A stretch of DNA of 7,707 bases from an uncultured Flavihumibacter sp. (GTDB taxonomy: Bacteria; Bacteroidota; Bacteroidia; Chitinophagales; Chitinophagaceae), in contig CAMLPA010000148.1 of assembly GCA_946481605.1 (NCBI GenBank), positions 1 through 7,707 of the forward strand, read 5' to 3'. Both the position numbers and the translations under genes were made by a program. Under the pieces are notes generated by a model. It was not told the origin of the DNA and did not search any database. It saw only the letters and a list, made by a program, of their open reading frames with translations. This document shows positions 1 to 7,000 of this stretch, in pieces. Numbering within the stretch: position 1 is the first letter of the stretch; each line of letters begins with the position of its first letter.

Positions 1-1817
1 GTGGCATTATCGGAAGAAAAAAGGCCGGTCGCATATTTTTCATCAATCACCTGGAGCGGCGATTTCTTACGGGCACGAACAATCACTTCGTCCAGCACAC
101 CTTTCTGGCCGTATAGCCTGTCGAAAATATTCTTCCTGTTCAATGCCAGGTTTCGCATAGCGGTATCTTCCAGGAAGTAGGCATTTTTTTCAGCGAGCGG
201 GGGAAGCGCTGTCATCAGAGAAGGAACGGAAGGACTGAGGCGCAACAGCACATCTTTGGCATCGCCTTTCGATTTGTTCAGCTGGTAATAAACGTTCACC
301 GTATCAAAGAACACCATGCCGGGCATTTTAAAAGTACCCGTGATGTCGGTCATGGCCGTTAGTATCTGTTTGGAAGAATCTTTTCCTGCCATAATCAGCA
401 TCAGTTCCTGGTTGGGGAGCGATTTTCTGCCGGAGGCGGTGGAAACATCTCCTTTTAAAGTAAGGTACTGTTCAGGTTTCACGCGGATCGGTGGATAAAA
501 TCCTTTGGCCATCACCTCCCAGTTGTATTTCCGCCACCCCTGCGTGAGCAGCAAAAGATCCAGCGCTTTCCTGGTTGAATCGTAAGGCTTCGACAAATAC
601 CATCCTGGATTGTAGACCCTTCCTTTCAATTCTCCCGTGAGCTGGAACCTGGTGAGCAGGTTTTCTTCCAATTCAGTTCCCGGTACACGATCTGCATCGG
701 TGATGGACAGAGAGAGATTCCCCGCGGCCCCTTCGGGCAGATTCAGCTCCCACACATTCAGCCCGCGCGGCTTCACAGACAATGTATCAGACTTCAGCGT
801 AAGCAGCGGAAGGGCTGTGGAGTCATCTTTTACAAAGCAAATCCTTTCAGCTACCGGCTTCCAGTTGTCGGCAAATACAGTAAGTACTAAAACGCCTGTA
901 GGCAAGCCTTTCAGAGGTATGCGACCACTGATGCCTTCTGAAAGTTTTCCCACCTGCGCGATGGCCTTATATACCAACTGCTGGTTCATGTATGCCGCCA
1001 CAGTAATATTAGGCATCAGCGTTTTGAACATAGGCGCGGATTGCAATTGAAACAACAACTGCTGCGAAGTTTGCTGCACCCTCAATGAAACAGTATTGCT
1101 GGTGGCGGGCGGAAGCGGGAAACGCTTTGTTTTCCCTTCAGCCTCCACTACGGCTGTGTACGTTTTTCCTTCCTGCGGCACCATCAGAAAATTCCCCATA
1201 CCATCATGGATAGACTGAAAATCAGTGATGGCTTCCTCCGTACCCTCTTCCACTATTTTTCCTTTCACCTGCACGGGCATACCATTTGAGCCGCGCACAA
1301 TGAATGCCATATTATTCACTACTCCGGAAACCCAGTTGCCCCCTTCGGGTAACATTTTAAATCCGAAATCGAACGGAATGCCTGCAGGCTTTGCGTTTCC
1401 GGTTTCCACCACCACGATGTTCTTACGGAAAAAGAATGCCGTATCGTTGTTCATCATCCATGGCGTATATGCGCGAAACTGGTACACGCCTGCTTTGAGG
1501 TCTTTCAATGAAAAAAAGCCTGCCGCACTTCCTTCCAGCACCGGCCATAGTGTGCGCCCCACGAGTTTACCGGAAGCATCGGCAAGGTCTGCCAGTAAAG
1601 TGGTGCTCAACACAGAAGGAACACCGTTTTGCATGATGTAGGCTTTGAACCAGGCCGTATCGTTGGAAACAAAATGCGACTTATCGGTTTGCACGTACAC
1701 TACTTCTTCCGGGTAATCCCTGCTCAGCCGGCTCAGCATGGAATCAATATCCTGGGCGCCGGCAACAAAGGAAACACATACACACAGCAATGCCAGTAAG
1801 CTTTTTCGTAAGGTCAT
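1..1817 (-). CDS. Secreted MG2-like / TonB-dependent receptor plug-type protein, N-terminal 605 residues (3' end off window)
   Basis: Continuous reading frame from ATG at 1817 to base 1 with no stop; 605 codons plus two bases. Residues 1-21 form a signal peptide (basic start MTLRKS, hydrophobic LLALLCVCVSFV, then AGAQ; probable cleavage next to A21/Q22), so the product is exported. Residues 38-60 carry EEVVYVQTDKS...DTAWFKAY, the hallmark opening of the Bacteroidota MG2 (macroglobulin-like) family. A second macroglobulin-like domain starts near KMLPEGG (154-160). LLLLTQGWRKYNW at 421-433 is another conserved block of this family. A carboxypeptidase-regulatory-like beta domain follows (about 450-560), then VLDEVIVRARKK (574-585), the usual linker into a TonB receptor plug domain, which is cut by the window edge. 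Family members I know of are typically 800-900 residues and lack an obvious full outer-membrane barrel, so perhaps 200-300 residues are missing. Role unknown; an envelope function in uptake or surface-protein processing is inference. ATG 1817 is chosen because it starts the signal peptide; the upstream ATG at 1825 is out of frame. Divergent from the peptidase gene. Confidence 0.88.
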   Translation of the reverse strand, partial: MTLRKSLLALLCVCVSFVAGAQDIDSMLSRLSRDYPEEVVYVQTDKSHFVSNDTAWFKAYIMQNGVPSVLSTTLLADLADASGKLVGRTLWPVLEGSAAGFFSLKDLKAGVYQFRAYTPWMMNNDTAFFFRKNIVVVETGNAKPAGIPFDFGFKMLPEGGNWVSGVVNNMAFIVRGSNGMPVQVKGKIVEEGTEEAITDFQSIHDGMGNFLMVPQEGKTYTAVVEAEGKTKRFPLPPATSNTVSLRVQQTSQQLLFQLQSAPMFKTLMPNITVAAYMNQQLVYKAIAQVGKLSEGISGRIPLKGLPTGVLVLTVFADNWKPVAERICFVKDDSTALPLLTLKSDTLSVKPRGLNVWELNLPEGAAGNLSLSITDADRVPGTELEENLLTRFQLTGELKGRVYNPGWYLSKPYDSTRKALDLLLLTQGWRKYNWEVMAKGFYPPIRVKPEQYLTLKGDVSTASGRKSLPNQELMLIMAGKDSSKQILTAMTDITGTFKMPGMVFFDTVNVYYQLNKSKGDAKDVLLRLSPSVPSLMTALPPLAEKNAYFLEDTAMRNLALNRKNIFDRLYGQKGVLDEVIVRARKKSPLQVIDEKYATGLFSSDNA

Positions 1818-1837
1818 TTGTTCATCTTTTAGATATG

Positions 1838-1845
1838 GAAAGTTA
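1838..1845 (-). promoter_or_regulatory. Possible Bacteroidota -7 promoter element for the minus-strand gene
   Basis: On the minus strand this reads TAACTTTC, differing only at the last base from the Bacteroidota sigma-ABfr -7 consensus TAnnTTTG. It lies 20 bases upstream of the ATG at 1817, which would give a very short leader of about 14 bases. I cannot find a TTTG/TTG -33 box at the usual spacing of about 19-21 bases; the nearest TTG upstream is 24 bases away. It is therefore a weak call. Confidence 0.28.
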
Positions 1846-1898
1846 TAACAAGTTCAGGGAATTCTTATTCAAGATCAACAAAAAGGGTTAAAACACGG

Positions 1899-1930
1899 TA
1901 TTGCTTATCATGATGACAACCTATTGCTTA
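1899..1930. repeat. Perfect 9-base direct repeat TATTGCTTA, 23-base period
   Basis: TATTGCTTA occurs at 1899-1907 and again at 1922-1930, in the same orientation, 23 bases start to start (slightly over two helical turns). The spacer contains the palindrome TCATGA. It lies between the divergent genes, so it could be a paired regulator site or a pair of promoter elements. The second copy runs into TAAATTGC, which partly resembles a -7 box (TAnnTTTG) for a plus-strand transcript. Function unproven; a 9-base repeat in AT-rich intergenic DNA can arise by chance. Confidence 0.35.
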
Positions 1931-1934
1931 AATT

Positions 1935-2066
1935 GCCCGTCATTCCCGGTGTGTGTCGCGACCTCTGAAAGCTGTTAATCCTTTTGCTGTCGGCTCTTAC
2001 ATTGTAGTAAGATGGTGGTCGGTCAGCGCCGGGCGGTCTGTTTTACAGTCGCCCGTTTTTTATTTT
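1935..2066 (+). ncRNA. Candidate structured leader or small RNA ending in an intrinsic terminator
   Basis: There is no convincing gene in 1818-2113, but this stretch can be folded by eye. CCCGG (1945-1949) pairs with CCGGG (2029-2033). CGACC (1959-1963) pairs with GGTCG (2017-2021). Inside these lie a possible hairpin GAAAG/CTTTT (1967-1971 with 1981-1985) and a clean 6-base-pair hairpin TCTTAC-ATTGTA-GTAAGA (1995-2012). The stretch ends in a strong terminator at 2030-2066. The outer pair overlaps the terminator's 5' arm, so the two folds exclude each other. GCCCGT at 1935-1940 is also an exact copy of the GCCCGT in the terminator's 3' arm (2051-2056). This could be an independent small RNA of about 130 nt, a 6S-like RNA, or a transcription-attenuating 5' leader of the M32 peptidase gene. 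I do not recognise it as a known RNA family. The 5' end is a guess. Confidence 0.33.
2030..2066 (+). terminator. Strong rho-independent terminator upstream of the M32 peptidase gene
   Basis: CGGGCG (2030-2035) pairs perfectly with CGCCCG (2050-2055). After a small GT/T internal loop, CTGT (2038-2041) pairs with ACAG (2045-2048) across a TTT loop. The hairpin is followed at once by TTTTTT-A-TTTT (2056-2066). The T tract is only on the plus-strand 3' side, so it acts on rightward transcription. It sits about 47 bases before the ATG at 2114, yet no plus-strand gene lies upstream in the window for it to end. That points to a short upstream transcript or to attenuation. Confidence 0.72.
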
Positions 2067-2113
2067 GCGCTGGAATTAGCGGTAAACAACCGAAATTCGC
2101 GCAAACTTTCACC

Positions 2114-3616
2114 ATGTCCCCATCCGAAACTTACAGCAGCCTTGTTCAGAAAATGCAGGAAGTGGCCGATCTCCGTTACGCCTCAGCCGTTTTACAATGG
2201 GACCAGGAAACGTATATGCCCCCTGCCGGTGCCGCCACCAGGGCCAGGCAGGTAGCCACACTCACAGAACTGGCACATGCGAAATTCGTTTCTGCTGAAA
2301 TAAGTGACCTACTGGAACAACTCGGAGCGGGAGACGGACTTCAGGAAGATGAAAAACACAACCTCCGGCTGATCAAAGAAGATGTAACCAAGAGCCGTAA
2401 ACTCCCGGGCAGTTTCGTTCGCCAGATGAGCGAAACCATTTCCCGGAGTTTCAACCAATGGATGAGTGCCCGTAAAGAAAACAACTTTTCCCTTTTTGCG
2501 GCCCCGCTGGCCGAAGTAGTGGAACTCAAAAAACAGGAAGCCGACCTCCTCGGCTATGAAGGCCACCGTTATAATGCTTTGCTGAACGATTATGAAAAAG
2601 GCGCCACGGTTACCATGCTTGATGCTGCTTTCAGCCAATTAAAACAACCGCTGCGCGAACTGATAGACCGTATTGGTAAAGCGCCACAGGTTGACGATAG
2701 TTTTCTCCATAAAAATTATCCCAAACAGGAACAGTGGGATTATGGCATGAACCTTTTGAAAGAAATGAACTATGACCTGGAAGCTGGTCGCCAGGATATC
2801 GCAGAACATCCTTTCAGCATCAATTTCTCCGCAAGGGATGTGCGCATCACCACACGCGTGGATGAGCATGATCTCGGCAATATGGTATGGAGCACCATTC
2901 ATGAACTGGGCCATGCCCTTTATGAACAGGGCCTGCCTGAAACACAATACGGACTTCCACTGGGAGAAGCCGCTTCGCTCAGCATCCATGAATCCCAATC
3001 CAGGATGTGGGAGAACAATGTGGCCAGGGGGCTCAGTTTCTGGAAACACCAGTACCCACGTTTGCAGCAAGCCTTTCCCCAACAACTGGCAGGCGTTGAT
3101 CTTCCCCATTTCTACAAAGGCATCAACCAGGTAAAACCCTCTTTTATCAGAACGGAAGCCGATGAGCTCACCTACCATTTCCATGTGATGATCCGGTATG
3201 AACTTGAAAAGGAACTCATTGGCGGTACCCTTGCAGTGAAAGACATCCCGGCGTTCTGGAACGAACAATATAAAAACTGGCTCGGCGTTATAGTGGAGAA
3301 CGACCGTAGCGGATGTTTACAGGATGTGCATTGGAGCCACGGCAGCTTCGGCTACTTCCCTACCTACAGCCTGGGAAGTTTGTATGCCGCCCAGTTCTAC
3401 CGCAAAGCAGCGCAGGATATGCCTCAACTGGAAGCGCAACTGGCGCAGGGGAATACCCTACCGTTACTCGAATGGCTGAGAACAAACATTCACAGGCACG
3501 GCAGAAAATACACCAGCAATGAACTTTGTACGCTGGTTACAGGAGAGCCTTTGAACAGTGCGCATTTCATGGATTATGTAACCAGAAAATATGAATCCAT
3601 ATACCTATTGACCTAA
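2114..3616 (+). CDS. M32-family metallocarboxypeptidase (carboxypeptidase Taq type)
   Basis: A 500-residue zinc carboxypeptidase that removes C-terminal amino acids from peptides; the length matches the M32 family (about 500). All five family motifs are present in order: DVRIT (242-246, DXRXT), HELGH (263-267, the HExxH zinc site with His263, His267 and catalytic Glu264), HESQ (292-295, with Glu293 as third zinc ligand), IRTEAD (345-350) and GCLQDVHW (400-407). The N terminus also fits, with LQWDQETYMPP near residues 28-38. No signal peptide or membrane segment is present, so it is probably cytoplasmic and works in peptide turnover. The frame is open upstream to an ATG at 2012, but that start would lie before the terminator hairpin and add an unrelated Cys/Arg-rich 34-residue leader; MSPSETYSSL at 2114 matches the normal family start. 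There is no strong Shine-Dalgarno. The next gene starts 12 bases after the stop. Confidence 0.96.
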   Translation: MSPSETYSSLVQKMQEVADLRYASAVLQWDQETYMPPAGAATRARQVATLTELAHAKFVSAEISDLLEQLGAGDGLQEDEKHNLRLIKEDVTKSRKLPGSFVRQMSETISRSFNQWMSARKENNFSLFAAPLAEVVELKKQEADLLGYEGHRYNALLNDYEKGATVTMLDAAFSQLKQPLRELIDRIGKAPQVDDSFLHKNYPKQEQWDYGMNLLKEMNYDLEAGRQDIAEHPFSINFSARDVRITTRVDEHDLGNMVWSTIHELGHALYEQGLPETQYGLPLGEAASLSIHESQSRMWENNVARGLSFWKHQYPRLQQAFPQQLAGVDLPHFYKGINQVKPSFIRTEADELTYHFHVMIRYELEKELIGGTLAVKDIPAFWNEQYKNWLGVIVENDRSGCLQDVHWSHGSFGYFPTYSLGSLYAAQFYRKAAQDMPQLEAQLAQGNTLPLLEWLRTNIHRHGRKYTSNELCTLVTGEPLNSAHFMDYVTRKYESIYLLT

Positions 3617-3628
3617 CCCGTTTTGCCT

Positions 3629-4051
3629 ATGCGCAAATTCTTTACCCCCCAGGTGGCGCTTGCCGCACTTATCATCTGCATCATTCATTCCCACTGTGTT
3701 AAAAAGAAAGTGGAAGATAAGGTGAACGACCTTGTGGTGAAGGCCATGATCTCGGGCAAATGGTACATTGTTCGTTTTGAAGAGCAGGGAGCCGAAACAA
3801 CCGCCAATTATGCAGCTTACGAGTTTAAATTCAATGAAGACGGTTCTGTTCAGGGCATTGCCGCAGGCGAAACCGTTGAAGGCACCTGGGAAGGAGATTT
3901 CCTGAACAAAAAAATCGCCGCCAGTTTCCCGGAGGGATCAGTTCCATTGGAGAACATTACGGGAGAATGGAAGATCACCGATAACAACTGGACCAATGTA
4001 CATGCCGCCGCCATAAGTCCCGACCGGAAAATGCACCTCAAAAAGAAATAA
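3629..4051 (+). CDS. Small probable lipoprotein of unknown function
   Basis: 140 residues. The N terminus is basic then hydrophobic (MRKFFTPQ, VALAALIICII), followed by HSHC with Cys23 and then a lysine-rich, charged stretch (VKKKVEDKVNDLV). This is the layout of a type II signal peptide with Cys23 lipidated, although HSH before the cysteine is a poor lipobox; Cys17 lies inside the hydrophobic stretch. The mature part looks all-beta with recurring Gly-x-Trp turns: SGKWYIVRF near residues 50-58, GTWEGDF near 91-97 and GEWKITDNNW near 117-126. That pattern recalls small lipocalin-like domains, but this is only a resemblance. I recall similar 'CVKDKVED...' lipoproteins in Chitinophagaceae without known function. 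ATG 3629 is preferred over a TTG at 3623 that would add two residues. It lies between the M32 peptidase gene (12 bases upstream) and the PKD gene (48 bases downstream) and is probably co-transcribed with them. Confidence 0.78.
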   Translation: MRKFFTPQVALAALIICIIHSHCVKKKVEDKVNDLVVKAMISGKWYIVRFEEQGAETTANYAAYEFKFNEDGSVQGIAAGETVEGTWEGDFLNKKIAASFPEGSVPLENITGEWKITDNNWTNVHAAAISPDRKMHLKKK

Positions 4052-4099
4052 CCGGGCATTTTGAAGTAACTTGAATCCGAACGCTACCCAACCCGAAGC

Positions 4100-7000
4100 A
4101 TGAAATACGTGCTCACTGCCCTTCTATTTTTCTTACCCGGTATGCTGTTGGCCCAACTGAAAGCCGATTTCAGCGCCAACATTACGTCGGGGTGTAATCC
4201 TATTGTGGTAGAATTCACCAATCAATCTACCGGAGCAGTCAGCTACCTCTGGAACCTCGGGAACAATACGGTGTCCACACAACAGCATCCCAAAGTAAGT
4301 TATACCGATACCGGATGGATTACCGTAAAGCTGGTGATCACCGCCGCCAACGGACAGAAAGACTCTATTGTCAAGAACCAGTACATCCGCGTGAACGCTT
4401 CGCCGAAAGTGAACTTCACCGCATCGGCCACAACGGGATGCTTTCCGCTCCGTGCGCAATTTTTCGATGCCAGTACACCGGAAGCAGGCACCATCCGTAC
4501 CTGGCTCTGGGACTTCGGAGACGGCACCACTTCCGACCAAAAGAACCCCGAACATATTTACACAAGGGCGGGAAATTTTAATGTAACACTTCAGGTCACC
4601 AATAGCGAAGGTTGCAAAAGCACTTTTTCAAAACCGAATTACATCCGCCTGTCTGATGGTGTGAAGGCCGACTTCACTTTCAGCGCACCCAGTAGTTGTA
4701 AGCCGCCTACCTCCATACAATTTACCAATACATCCTCCGGAACAGGCAGCAGGACTTATACCTGGCATTTTGGAGATGGCAATACCAGCACGGTTATGAG
4801 CCCCGCCTACTCCTATACGAAACCGGGCACTTATACCGTGATGCTGGTAGCCGTAAACGATAAAGGATGCCGGGACACCCTGAAACAGGAGAACGCCATT
4901 ACCATTGGTACGGTGAAAGCTGATTTCAGCGTAGCTTCCACGGCCTGTCAACGCAACCTGGTTCAATTCAGTAACACGTCCTCCCCGGCGCCATACAGCG
5001 CATTCTGGGAGTTCAGTGATGGCGGAACGGCTTATGGACTGAACGCATCGCACCGTTTCGCCAACGCAGGAAAATATACCGTTAAGCTCACCAGTTATTT
5101 CGGTGCCTGCCAGGATGTGGTGACCAAAGAAATTGAAGTATTGCCCACGCCGCGGCCTGATTTCAGCACCAGCGATTCTTCCGGCTGTGCCGTGCCGTTT
5201 CCCATTACATTCAACAACCTCAGTTCCGGCAATCCTTCCGGTTATTTCTGGCGTTTCGATGATGGCGGCACCAGCACCTCGGCGAACCCAAGCCATACCT
5301 ACAATAACACCGGGTACTTCAGCCCAATGCTCGTAGTGGTTGGGGCAAACGGCTGCCGTGATTCCGTTGAAAAACGATACCTCATTCAAATTACACGTCC
5401 CAATATAGTTTTCTATAACGCTTACGCAGAAGGATGCGCTCCACTTGCTTATCGCCCCATTCCCTATGTATTGAATACGACTGAAGCGGTTGTAAAATAT
5501 GAATGGTATTTCGGAGACGGCGGCTATTCTTCCCAGCAAACCCCCAACTACACCTATACTACAACGGGCGTGTACAATGTAAAACTTGTGATTACTACTG
5601 CCGGCGGATGCAAAGATTCCGTGACGTACACTTCCACCGTTAGAGTTGGGGGTAAAAGTGGAAGGGATTTTTCGGCTACACCATTGAACGGTTGCGCAAA
5701 CGACCCGGTAACTTTCACCCAAACGGGGAATGGCAGCGCTTCCGACCTATGGCTTTTCGGAGATGGCGCTTCGGTATCCGGCACTAATGCCACACACCAA
5801 TACAGTGACACCGGGAAGTTCACCGTAAAGCTGGTTACGTACAACAACGGTTGCAGGGATACCATTACGAAAGCGGATTACATCTTCATCAAACCGCCCA
5901 TCGCCAGGTTCTTTACCAACCCCGTAAATTGTAATGCCGCTTTTGAAAGGAGCTTTTCCGACCAATCTATAGAACCACTCACCTGGAACTGGGATTTCGG
6001 CGACAACACCACTTCTACTTCCCCATCGCCTTCTCATACGTATGCGAAGAATGGTGTGTACAATGTAACCCTCACCGTTACCAACGGAGGATGCACCAAC
6101 CGGTACACACAGACTGTTTCGATAGAAGTATTCACGCCCGATCTTTCTATTAATACAACGGAAGCCTGTAAAAATACGATGGTAGTGTACACGCCTTCCG
6201 GTGTAAGCACCATCACCAGTGCGCCTTATGTTTACTGGGAGTTCACCAATGCAGCCAAAGGCTATACTTACTACACCGCCTCGTTCAGTAACGCTCCGCT
6301 GAATATGTCGTTGCCAGAAGCAGGTAAATACAATATTACGATGCGGGTCACCAACCAATACGGTTGTACTTACACCGTAAACAAGCCGCAGGCGGTTGAA
6401 ATATTTGGACCCACTGCCAGGTTCACCCCTTCTAAATACCGGCCTTGTCTGAATGAGACATTTACATTGAATGACCAATCTTTTTCAGATGGAAAAAATC
6501 CTATCACCCAATGGATCTGGCAATACGATCCGAATGATGCAGATACGCTCGCCGCACCTCCTTTTGAACATGCTTACAGTTCAGGGGGCGCCAAATTCCC
6601 CCTGCTTACGGTAACGGACAGTCGCGGATGTAAACACAGTGAATCTGGCGCCTACATGTTTGTGCCTACGCCGAAGGCAGCCTTCTTTGCTTCTGCAACG
6701 GAAAGCTGCGACAATAAACCAATACGTTTTACCAACAATTCTTCCGCAGACATCCCTACCTACAGTTGGGATTTCGGCAATGGAAAAACATCAAACGCTT
6801 ACGAACCTACCACACAATACGAAGGTGATGGCAGCTACACCGTGCGTCTCGCCATCAGGGATTATTACGGTTGTACTGATACATTAATTCAGGAGAAAGC
6901 GGTCACCATCGCCAACCCGGTAGCGGCTTTCACGATCAGTGACAGTGTAAGTACCTGCCCGCCATTGCTCGTCAATTTCACCAACGCGTCTTCCAACTTC

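Noticed and set aside
637..1641. Plus-strand open frames at 637-1050 and 1225-1641 (also 316-498)
   Set aside because: They are shadows of the minus-strand MG2/TonB-plug gene, whose translation carries the recognisable signal peptide and family motifs.
2068..2099. Small inverted repeats CGCT/AGCG (2068-2081) and CGAA/TTCG (2091-2099) before the M32 start
   Set aside because: Only four base pairs each with no supporting context; expected by chance.
2012..2113. N-terminal extension of the M32 frame from ATG 2012
   Set aside because: The extra 34 residues cross the terminator hairpin, match nothing in the family, and the normal M32 N terminus begins at 2114.
1953..2255. 100-codon plus-strand open frame overlapping the M32 start in another frame
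   Set aside because: It runs through the terminator and out of frame into the peptidase gene; composition and motifs do not support a protein.
2639..3268. 209-codon minus-strand open frame inside the M32 gene
   Set aside because: It lies wholly opposite a complete peptidase gene with all catalytic motifs, and its translation shows no recognisable domain or start signal.
4628..5722. Long antisense open frame (364 codons, minus strand) across PKD units 3-7; similar frames at 4133-4555, 5747-6478 and 6884-7306
   Set aside because: They lie opposite a frame with a signal peptide and clear PKD domains. Their products show no family motif, and successive repeats produce similar antisense reading by codon bias.
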